Origin: Sphingobacterium rhinopitheci
GTDB lineage: Bacteria; Bacteroidota; Bacteroidia; Sphingobacteriales; Sphingobacteriaceae
Direction: 5' to 3'
NCBI RefSeq assembly: GCF_022627575.1
Contig: NZ_JADEYQ010000010.1
Location: 1-64,000 of the forward strand
Length of the DNA stretch: 64,000 bases
A model generated the notes under the pieces. That model did no database searches and was not told where the DNA came from. It saw only the letters and a program-made list of their open reading frames with translations. Positions 1-6,382 of the stretch are shown here, piece after piece; position 1 is the first letter of the stretch, and the number at the start of each line of letters is the position of its first letter. Both the position numbers and the translations under genes were made by a program.

Positions 1-2
1 TG

Positions 3-62
3 GGTTTATTAACTCCATTAAGTTATTTTATTTACAAAATTTGTTTAGATCAAGATAAATAG
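3..62 (+). CDS. C-terminal tail of a probable membrane protein (partial, off the left edge)
   Basis: An open frame enters from the left edge and ends at a TAG at 60-62, one base before the ATG of the cyclase gene. The 19 visible residues include a hydrophobic stretch (LLTPLSYFIYKICL) followed by a short charged tail, as at the end of a membrane protein. The tight spacing to a Pycsar-type cyclase suggests translational coupling and makes a membrane effector (PycTM-like) the best guess. That is inference from context: too little sequence is visible to assign a family. Confidence 0.45.
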   Translation, partial: GLLTPLSYFIYKICLDQDK

Positions 63-63
63 T

Positions 64-804
64 ATGAGTTTAAAAAGTGATATTACTGATAAGGTAAAAG
101 AAATATTAGATACAAATTTTCAGATTGAAGATGTAAAATATGTTCCTGAAATATCTGATTCTAAATTAACTTTTGGAAATAAAGGATTACAGTTTGAAGC
201 AACAGTATTATATATTGATTTAAGAGATTCTACAAAAATTCTTAACAAGCATAATAAATCCACAATTGCAAAAATTCATAAAGCGTATCTTTATACAACA
301 GTGAAAATTGCAAAATCTTTAGGTGGAGAAGTTAGAAGTTTTAATGGAGATAGTGTATTAGCATTTTTTGAAGGTACAACAAAAACTACGCTTAGTAATG
401 CAGTTGAAGCGGCTATGAAAATTCGATATATGATTGCTCATTCAGAATCTGGTATTAATACACTACTTTCAAAATATTCTGCTGTAGATTTCGGAATTGG
501 ACTTGATTATGGGAAAATACTATGTGTTAAAGTTGGTGTAGGTGGTGATACAAATACAAAAGATTTAATTTGGATTGGAAATCCCGTAAATAAATCTGTT
601 AAAATAAGTGATGAATGCAGAGCTTCAGACTATATCGGAATTTCAAGCTATGTATATAGCAATCTTAATGATAGTGTAAAGTATGGAACAAGAAAAAACT
701 ATTTTGGACAAGATGAAAAAGTAGATATGTGGACACCATATCAAGTTTTATATAATGGGAAATATGAAACTTTTTATAAAACAAATTGGTACTGGTCTAT
801 TTGA
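64..804 (+). CDS. pycC: Class III nucleotidyl cyclase, Pycsar-type (PycC-like)
   Basis: 246-aa soluble protein with a single class III adenylate/guanylate cyclase-like domain from about residue 45 to 200. The two metal-binding aspartates are visible as D52 (in YIDLRDST) and D96 (in FNGDSVLAFF). The KVGVGG..N..DLIWIGNPVN segment (about 156-176) resembles the uridylate and cytidylate cyclases of Pycsar anti-phage systems, which make cCMP or cUMP on infection to trigger a membrane or TIR effector. No sensor domain or transmembrane segment is fused to it. The gene follows the end of a probable membrane-protein gene by one base, and only 12 nt separate its stop from the attC-like repeat, so an effector would have to be upstream. 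Nucleotide specificity cannot be read from sequence alone. Confidence 0.8.
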   Translation: MSLKSDITDKVKEILDTNFQIEDVKYVPEISDSKLTFGNKGLQFEATVLYIDLRDSTKILNKHNKSTIAKIHKAYLYTTVKIAKSLGGEVRSFNGDSVLAFFEGTTKTTLSNAVEAAMKIRYMIAHSESGINTLLSKYSAVDFGIGLDYGKILCVKVGVGGDTNTKDLIWIGNPVNKSVKISDECRASDYIGISSYVYSNLNDSVKYGTRKNYFGQDEKVDMWTPYQVLYNGKYETFYKTNWYWSI

Positions 805-815
805 TTATAGGACTA

Positions 816-1013
816 CGGCTAACATCGTATTGGCGAAATGGCGGGTTAAGGGAGAAAATTTAAAGTTTCTCCTTTTTTTGTCGCAACAGCCTTTTATATT
901 TCCTTTTTTCATAAATTTAGAAAATAATAAAAGGCTGTTGCTTAGCTTAGTGTAAAATTGAAAGTTTAGGCTTTCTAATCCGCCACTATCGCCAATACGC
1001 AGCCCGTTATGTG
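816..1013 (+). repeat. attC-like foldback repeat, copy 1
   Basis: A 198-bp element almost identical to that at 2749-2945. Its ends form an inverted pair: CTAAC..CGTATTGGCGA..ATGGCGG on the left pairs with the complement near 978-1008, with unequal spacers (2 versus 6 nt) as extrahelical bases. Inside are a perfect 15-bp stem (883-897 with 927-941), a 7-bp hairpin (851-857 with 866-872) and a 5-bp hairpin (960-964 with 971-975), so the strand could fold into a branched structure. The outermost bases (816-820 and 1009-1013) do not pair with each other; they belong to different cassettes. Simple-ended AAC...GTT foldbacks between single promoterless genes are the hallmark of integron attC sites. 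Confidence 0.75.
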
Positions 1014-2938
1014 TAAGCTACACCAAGAATCCTTATGAAAATTAGAATTACAAAGTTTAAAAAAATTGACGACGTTGAAGTCCAATTAAAATCACTTAAT
1101 ATTTTTATTGGAACTAATAATTCAGGGAAAAGTAGTTTTATCCAAGGTATTCAATTTGCGATTTCAAGTGCCCAAACTTTAAAATTAAAAAACGTTTCAT
1201 GGCGAACTCAATCTAACACACAAACTCTAAATCTTGATTCTACAGATTTTCTATATACTCCCACAAGGCACATTGAAAATTTGTATCATGGAAGGAAACT
1301 CGTTACTTCTCAAAAAAGAGCTGACAGAATATCAATGGATTTTAAATTTACAGAGGAAGAAGAAGAATCTACTATTTCTGTCTCACGAGGTAAGAATGGA
1401 GGATTTGCGACAGTAGTTAAAGGAAAATCTTTAGGAATTCAAATAAATGATATTGATAATCCATTTTGTGTTTATGTTCCTGGAATAGCTGGAATTCCTA
1501 TTCAAGAAAAATTTGAAGTTCCAATAGCAATTAAAAAATCAGCGACGAGAGGTGATAGCAATAATTATTTGAGAAATATATTATTAGACATTTCAAAAAG
1601 CGAAGCTAAATGGAATTCATTCATATATTCTATAAATCAAATATATAAAGACATAAAAATAAAAGTTATTTTCAGAGACAGCGTTTCTGAATTCATTGAT
1701 GTTTATGTTACTACAGATCAAATTGAATTACCACTTGATTCAATTGGAACAGGGCTATTACAAACAATTCAGATTTTTGCTTATATAGAATATTTCAATC
1801 CGAAAATTATACTATTAGACGAACCTGATTCACATTTACATCCAACTAAACAAAAAGAATTAGCTAAAGAACTTTTAAGGAGAACAAATGAAAATCAAGA
1901 TTTAAAAGTGGTATTTTCAACACACTCTCGTTACATATTAGAAACATTAGAAGATGTTGCTAATGTTGTCCATTTCCAAAGTGGTAAATCTTTCCCTAAT
2001 ATTCAAGGAAGTAAAATTTTACTTGATATAGGTGCTGCTGATGCGGAATATTTATTTTCTAAAAAGAATTTGAAATATATTATCGTAACAGAAGATAAAG
2101 TTGATAATGTAAATGAAAAAAAAGAATTTCTTAAAAAATTTGTGTTAGCAAATGGTTTGGATGAAGACGAATTTGTGTTGCACTCTTATGAAGGTTGTAC
2201 TAAAGTCGATTTTGCAAAAATTTTAGAAGGATTTGTTCGTAAACAGATTCCTGGAGTAAAAGTTATAGTTCATATAGATCGAGATCAAAAAGTAGATGGT
2301 GATAGAGATCTAATAAAATTAGAAGATGATTGTGAGAAAAGAGACTTACAATTATTCGTAACTAAATATCAAGAAGTTGAAAATTACTTTTGTCAACCAG
2401 AACATATTGCTGAAGTGTTTAAAATTGATATAAATGACATTAAGTCTAATTATGAAGAATTTGTAGAGTCTTTGAAAGAAGAAACCAGAAGAAAATTATC
2501 AAACTTTATTCTTAGAGAGAGAAAAGATTTATCTCTAAATAAAGATGGAAAACAAGACATTATTCTTATAAATAATATTGTTGACAAATGGATTACTGAA
2601 CATTTGAATATATTAGTACCAGGAAAAGAACTTTTAGGGAAAACAAAAAACTATTTACAAACTGTTCATCATCAGAATCCAAATGAAATAATTAATATTT
2701 CAAAGTACTTAATTGATGAAAATTTTAAAAAACTAATAACATAGCCTACACATAACATCGTATTGGCGAAATGGCGGTTTAAGTGAGAAATTGAGAGTTT
2801 TTCCTTTTTTTGTCGCAACAGCTTTTCATATTTCCTTTTTTCATAAATTTAGAAAATAATAAAAGGCTGTTGCTTAGCTTAGTGCAAATTTGAAAGTTTC
2901 GGCTTTCTAATCCGCCACTATCGCCAATACGCGACCCG
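1007..2938 (+). mobile_element. Integron-like gene cassette carrying an OLD-family nuclease
   Basis: The unit runs from the G|TT point of the first repeat to the same point in the second. Its start, GTTATGTGTAAGCT (1006-1019), is the reverse complement of its own end, AGCCTACACATAAC (2743-2756), at 13 of 14 positions, while neither matches the outer bases of the neighbouring units. That is what a circular cassette with one recombination site leaves after insertion: the two halves of its site end up at opposite ends. It contains one forward gene with a 28-bp leader and no obvious promoter, also as in integron cassettes. No integrase gene is in the window, so this would be an array without visible IntI (CALIN-like). 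Confidence 0.6.
1035..2744 (+). CDS. OLD-family ATP-dependent nuclease (AAA ATPase + TOPRIM)
   Basis: 569 aa. The N-terminal ABC/SMC-type ATPase shows Walker A GTNNSGKSS at residues 26-34, a signature-like segment DSIGTG at 235-240, Walker B ILLDEPDSHLHP around 259-270 and an H-loop STHS at 295-298. A TOPRIM domain follows, with the conserved acidic residues E353 (VTED) and D415/D417 (HIDRD). This order is that of OLD nucleases (P2 Old, GajA of Gabija), metal-dependent DNA nicking or cleaving enzymes that act in phage exclusion. No UvrD-like helicase gene (GajB) follows, so it is not a standard Gabija pair. It is the sole gene of its cassette. Confidence 0.85.
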   Translation: MKIRITKFKKIDDVEVQLKSLNIFIGTNNSGKSSFIQGIQFAISSAQTLKLKNVSWRTQSNTQTLNLDSTDFLYTPTRHIENLYHGRKLVTSQKRADRISMDFKFTEEEEESTISVSRGKNGGFATVVKGKSLGIQINDIDNPFCVYVPGIAGIPIQEKFEVPIAIKKSATRGDSNNYLRNILLDISKSEAKWNSFIYSINQIYKDIKIKVIFRDSVSEFIDVYVTTDQIELPLDSIGTGLLQTIQIFAYIEYFNPKIILLDEPDSHLHPTKQKELAKELLRRTNENQDLKVVFSTHSRYILETLEDVANVVHFQSGKSFPNIQGSKILLDIGAADAEYLFSKKNLKYIIVTEDKVDNVNEKKEFLKKFVLANGLDEDEFVLHSYEGCTKVDFAKILEGFVRKQIPGVKVIVHIDRDQKVDGDRDLIKLEDDCEKRDLQLFVTKYQEVENYFCQPEHIAEVFKIDINDIKSNYEEFVESLKEETRRKLSNFILRERKDLSLNKDGKQDIILINNIVDKWITEHLNILVPGKELLGKTKNYLQTVHHQNPNEIINISKYLIDENFKKLIT

Positions 2939-2945
2939 TTAGCGG
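2749..2945 (+). repeat. attC-like foldback repeat, copy 2
   Basis: A 197-bp copy of the element at 816-1013, differing at a small number of scattered positions. The outer foldback (AAC..CGTATTGGCGA with TCGCCAATACG..CCCGTT) is unchanged. The inner stem (2815-2829 with 2859-2873) has two substitutions, and the small hairpin near 2892-2907 keeps its stem but changes its loop (TTTAGG to TTTCGG), a sign of selection on structure. The left flank CACATAAC is complementary to the right flank of copy 1; the right flank GTTAGCGGC begins the next unit. It starts 4 nt after the stop codon of the OLD gene. Confidence 0.75.
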
Positions 2946-2971
2946 CAAGCTTAAAGACAGACATTACGACA

Positions 2972-3292
2972 TTGAAAGATAAAATTGAAAGTTTAGTTTA
3001 TAATTTTTTTTTGAAATCATCTGATTTCAATGGCATTCCTTTACGAAATATCTCTAAGGAACTAAATATTGAATATGAAGGTTCAATTGACTTAATAAAA
3101 GAGCTTGTAAGCGAAGAAATTGTTTCTATACAATCAAGCACCAATCCACATATTATCGGCTTTCAGCATTATCCAATTGACAGTCAAAAACACATTTTGG
3201 AAGATGCAAAAAACACAAAGGAAAAAATACATTCTTTCGGAGAATTTTCTTTTTCCTCTGAGGAAACAGAATTCCCGATTTTTCTTTCATAG
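2972..3292 (+). pseudogene. Truncated cassette gene of unknown function
   Basis: A 106-aa reading frame from a TTG codon, placed right after an attC-like repeat just as the OLD gene is. The protein begins with a small wHTH-like region (residues ~15-55, ..IPLRNISKELNIEY..LIKELVSEE..) and stops abruptly after FPIFLS, without a domain-like end. The unit begins TTAGCGGCAAGCTT, so an intact cassette should end with the complement followed by another repeat; neither is found before the next chromosomal gene. I read it as the 5' part of a larger gene cut at the array/chromosome junction near 3290. Function not recognised. Confidence 0.45.
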
Positions 3293-3506
3293 GCATTTTT
3301 TTAGATTTATTTTGTCCAGTACAGACATTTTGATGTATATCATAAATCTGTTTATTCGGCTTTATAATCTCCTTTAGCTTGTTTAATATATTGTTAGTCA
3401 GATAATTAATTCTTGTTGGTTTTAGCGTGGGTTTGGTTGTGCGTTATGATGGGTTCGTTTTGGTTTTTAGGATAGCACAGCGGTCGCAGGGAATCTATCG
3501 AGCAAA

Positions 3507-3534
3507 AAAAGGACATCTGTAAAGAAGTCCTTTT
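3507..3534. terminator. Rho-independent terminator (bidirectional)
   Basis: AAAAGGAC and GTCCTTTT form a perfect 8-bp stem around a 12-nt loop, with A-tract and T-tract on the two sides. It lies 40 bp beyond the stop of the leftward gene at 3575-4000 and can also end rightward transcription from the cassette region. Confidence 0.75.
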
Positions 3535-3574
3535 CTGTCGATTAGCTATCGTTCTATCTGAGGATTGTTGGAGC

Positions 3575-4000
3575 TTATAAGTACGTCGTAATTACTTTGG
3601 ATACTTTCCAACCTTCTTTTGTTTGCGCCAGAGTGATGTAATCTACTCTAGAGAATGTATCAAATTTATAGATAGATTTTGCTATAGCTGTTTTTCCAGT
3701 TATGTCCAGTATTTCAGATGAAGTGACACAATTATAATTTAGGCCTTTATTTTCTTTTAGGTATTTTAAGTATTCTCTTTTTCCAGATTTGCTATTGTTG
3801 GATGCATTTTCGTATTGAAAGTCATCGGCGAATAAGAAATTATTGTAATCAGTATTGCCTATAGATGTACATTCAGCGTACGTAAGGAGTATTTCTTTGG
3901 CATCTTTAGCTTTTAATGGATTACTGTAATTATTTGCAAATGATGATAATGATAAGGTCATTAATAATGCGGTAACGATTGTTGAGATTTTACTTTTCAT
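3575..4000 (-). CDS. Secreted NTF2-like (putative lumazine-binding) protein
   Basis: 141 aa with a clear signal peptide (MKSKISTIVTALLMTLSLSSFA, cleavage near residue 22). The mature ~120 residues have the pattern of the small alpha+beta barrel NTF2/SnoaL-like superfamily, in particular the putative lumazine-binding family: an early helix (KDAKEILLTYAEC), a middle F.Y....G..EYL segment, and a C-terminal strand pair ending in W.V...I. No catalytic residues can be named. It is transcribed alone, with a terminator behind it and three TTTCGG(C)TGA repeats 100-165 bp upstream. Confidence 0.65.
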   Translation of the reverse strand: MKSKISTIVTALLMTLSLSSFANNYSNPLKAKDAKEILLTYAECTSIGNTDYNNFLFADDFQYENASNNSKSGKREYLKYLKENKGLNYNCVTSSEILDITGKTAIAKSIYKFDTFSRVDYITLAQTKEGWKVSKVITTYL

Positions 4001-4398
4001 GATTTTAGAAGTTATATTTTAATAGTTTTTTTAGTTGTTGATTCAAAAGTACAGCTACATGCGGTCTGTCGACGATGGTAATTAGACCAACGATTTCAAT
4101 TTTTCGGTGAAAATGGGGGAGGTTTCGGTGAACATTTTTTTTATTTCAGTAAATTTTCGGCTGAAATATCATTTTTGTGGATTATTTTTTACGAATAGGA
4201 AAAATAAAAATACTTTTTAATAGTATATCATTTCTTTGTGTAGCATTGCTTTTAACAACTTGTAGTTCTTTGTTTTAGCTATTTTATTTTGTCCGCTGTA
4301 TCTCCAGATTTACGCTATAAATAGTAGTTATAGCGGTATAGAGCGCTTTTTTTTGCATAAAAAAGGAAAATAAAATTTGCAGGGGAGGTTAATTTTTC
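4001..4398. other. Intergenic region with TTTCGGTGA repeats
   Basis: No gene is visible. The only structure is three direct copies of TTTCGG(C)TGA at 4102-4110, 4123-4131 and 4155-4164, starting 21 and 32 bp apart. The third lies in an imperfect palindrome (TTTCAG..CTGAAA). They are upstream of the leftward gene ending at 3575 and could be operators or remnants of an older repeat. Confidence 0.4.
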
Positions 4399-4406
4399 TA
4401 CCTTTG
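4376..4406 (+). promoter_or_regulatory. Promoter of tRNA-Ser (TTTG-N19-TACCTTTG)
   Basis: TTTG at 4376-4379 and TACCTTTG at 4399-4406, 19 bp apart, match the Bacteroidota sigma-ABfr consensus (-33 TTTG, -7 TAnnTTTG). The tRNA begins at 4411, so the predicted start of transcription lies at or within a few bases of the mature 5' end. Confidence 0.8.
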
Positions 4407-4410
4407 TGCC

Positions 4411-4495
4411 GGAGAGCTGGCAGAGTGGTCGAATGCGGCAGTCTTGAAAACTGTTAACTGTCACAGGTTCGGGGGTTCGAATCCCTCGCTCTCCG
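4411..4495 (+). tRNA. tRNA-Ser (anticodon TGA)
   Basis: The acceptor arms GGAGAGC (4411-4417) and GCTCTCC (4488-4494) pair perfectly, followed by discriminator G4495. The anticodon stem GCAGT/ACTGT encloses CTTGAAA, giving anticodon TGA at 4445-4447 (reads UCA and, by wobble, other UCN). The T arm carries GGTTCGAATCC. The long extra arm typical of class II tRNAs (Ser) lies between the anticodon and T arms. The CCA end is not encoded. Confidence 0.97.
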
Positions 4496-4527
4496 CAGAA
4501 TCATTGTTACGATGATTTCACTATAAA

Positions 4528-4562
4528 GGGTTTAAGTGCTTCCAAACTTAAGCCCTTTTTTT
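4528..4562 (+). terminator. Terminator after tRNA-Ser
   Basis: GGGTTTAAGT (4528-4537) pairs with ACTTAAGCCC with one G-T pair, followed by a run of eight T. Confidence 0.85.
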
Positions 4563-4614
4563 ATGTCCAATATTTTGGGATTATCTCGATATTAGGGATT
4601 TATAAAAATATATA

Positions 4615-5445
4615 TTATTGCTGTTGATATACTTTTACGTAATCTACATTCATCTCAAAAGGAAGGTCTTTGTCGTCAATCTTGCCAGGCCAGCCTGCGC
4701 CTCCCGATTGGTTTAAGATGATATAAAAAGGAGCGTCAAATGGCCATTGCTTTGAGGTAGCGTTATCACTTTTGTGGTAGGTATATTGTAATTCGTCATT
4801 TACAAAAAATTCTATCTTAGTAGCATCCCATATTATACCATACACATTAAACTCGTTAATCTTATAGTTGGATTTGAAAGTAGATTTACTCGCGCCATCT
4901 GCATTCGTTTCAGATTGTGTATGTACGGTCTGATGTACGACTTCCTCCTTATTGACATGCTCCATGATATCTATTTCACCACTATTGGGCCAGTTGCCAT
5001 ACTGATGTGGTGATTCGGGCATCATCCATATCGCTGGCCATGAACCTTGGCCATGATTGAACTTTGCTCTTACTTCTACTTTTCCATATTTGAAATTGAA
5101 TTTTTGTGCCGTTTGTATTCCTCCAGAATGGTAAGGGAGAGGGTCGCCTTCTATCTCTTTATTGTCCATACGTAGTTTTAATAGCCCTTTTTCTTGGCTT
5201 ACGTAATCATGCCCTTCGGTAAGGAATTTAGCCCAGGCAGGGTGCCATCTCGGGGAATAAGACCACTTGCTCGTATCAAAACTAATCCCTTTGTCAAAAT
5301 TGTCTTCAAATATGAGTTTCCATTTTATTTTACTTTCTTTTTGTTGAAGCTTACTTAACTGAGGATTGATTTTTTTGGTGCTATGACAGCTGGTGCTTGC
5401 TAGTACTATGAGTATTGCTAAGATAGATAAGAATTTAGGTGCCAT
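4615..5445 (-). CDS. GH16 family beta-glucanase, lipoprotein (laminarinase-like)
   Basis: 276 aa. A lipoprotein signal ends at C20, so the enzyme is probably anchored in the outer or inner membrane. The rest is one glycoside hydrolase family 16 domain: the catalytic motif GEIDIMEH places the nucleophile at E157, the assisting D159 and the acid/base E162. Upstream, the GGIQT..KF..KYGKVEVRAK and GSWPAIWMMP blocks and the C-terminal W.IDD..LPF.M.VDYVKVYQ block are those of bacterial endo-beta-1,3(4)-glucanases. Expected activity is endohydrolysis of beta-1,3 or mixed-linked glucans. No SusC/SusD pair adjoins it, so it is not part of a visible polysaccharide utilization locus. Confidence 0.9.
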   Translation of the reverse strand: MAPKFLSILAILIVLASTSCHSTKKINPQLSKLQQKESKIKWKLIFEDNFDKGISFDTSKWSYSPRWHPAWAKFLTEGHDYVSQEKGLLKLRMDNKEIEGDPLPYHSGGIQTAQKFNFKYGKVEVRAKFNHGQGSWPAIWMMPESPHQYGNWPNSGEIDIMEHVNKEEVVHQTVHTQSETNADGASKSTFKSNYKINEFNVYGIIWDATKIEFFVNDELQYTYHKSDNATSKQWPFDAPFYIILNQSGGAGWPGKIDDKDLPFEMNVDYVKVYQQQ

Positions 5446-5700
5446 TTTAATAGGTTAATTATAGTATTGAGGTTTTAATATGTTATACATAATGTAAATA
5501 TAAGGAATTTTTGATAATTCAATATACAGATCAGGATAGATTTGCATTGTGTCGTTATGTTTTGATGGAGTTATGATTTTATAAGCTATGAAACTAAATA
5601 TTTTTGTATTTTTACTTTAAGTTAAATAAATTTCTTTATTTTTCTTTATTTTTACAGTTGTTAAGTATTAATATAATCGTTCTATTCTAAATATTATAGT

Positions 5701-6378
5701 GTGCAAATTTTAATAATTGAGGACGATAAGCGGATAAGTGATTTCCTGATCAAAGGATTGGAGGAACACAATCATTTAGTTACGTTGTGTAAGTCTGCAG
5801 AGGATGTGTTGAGTAATTATCTATTCATAGCTTGGGATTTGATAATATGTGATATCATGCTCGGTGAGGTCGATGGCATTCAATTGGTGCAAACTATGCG
5901 ATTTAAGAAGATATATGCCCCAATATTAATGTTGAGTGCCCTCAATACCGTTCAAGATAAAGTAGCAGCATTAGATAGTGGTGCGGATGATTATATCATT
6001 AAGCCTTTTCACTTTGACGAATTATTGTCCCGTATAAAGGCGCTCACACGGCGCAACTATTATCAAAATCAAGAAACGCCAGCCAATATTTTAGTATTTG
6101 ATGAATTGAAGATTGACCAAAGTCAGCATCAAGTCTATGTATATGAAGAGAGCGTAGAATTGTCTCCGCGCGAATATAAATTGCTAAACTACTTGGTGGA
6201 GAATACTGATAAAACGGTCACACGTATTCAGATTCTAAATGCGGTATGGGGTATTACTTTTGATAATCATACCAATGTCGTAGATGTCTATATCTCTTAT
6301 TTACGAAATAAGATCGAAAAAAAAAGTAAATATATTGTCACCATCAAAGGCGTCGGTTATATGTTTAAAACGAGATGA
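5701..6378 (+). CDS. OmpR-family response regulator of the metal efflux locus
   Basis: 225 aa from a GTG start; no upstream in-frame ATG fits. An N-terminal receiver domain has the acidic pair E7-D8 (IIEDDK), phosphoacceptor D51 (IICDIML) and the K of IIKPF. The C-terminal winged helix (about 125-225) ends in TIKGVGYMF, typical of OmpR/PhoB regulators. It is followed after 4 nt by its sensor kinase and then by the RND pump, so it is most likely a CopR/CusR/CzcR-type activator of the pump. A four-box array at 7735-7775 is its likely binding site. The inducing metal cannot be inferred. Confidence 0.9.
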   Translation: MQILIIEDDKRISDFLIKGLEEHNHLVTLCKSAEDVLSNYLFIAWDLIICDIMLGEVDGIQLVQTMRFKKIYAPILMLSALNTVQDKVAALDSGADDYIIKPFHFDELLSRIKALTRRNYYQNQETPANILVFDELKIDQSQHQVYVYEESVELSPREYKLLNYLVENTDKTVTRIQILNAVWGITFDNHTNVVDVYISYLRNKIEKKSKYIVTIKGVGYMFKTR

Positions 6379-6382
6379 GCCT

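Noticed and set aside
755-955. 66-codon frame overlapping the cyclase end and repeat 1, and the 61-codon leftward frame at 2779-2964 in repeat 2
   Set aside because: Both lie in the attC-like repeats, have no coding character and are explained by the foldback sequence.
1035-2744. Gabija system (GajA) call for the OLD nuclease
   Set aside because: No GajB helicase gene follows; the cassette ends 4 nt after the gene.
4411-4600. tRNA-Ser as attachment site of an integrated element
   Set aside because: No repeat of the tRNA 3' end was found in the window and no integrase gene is near.
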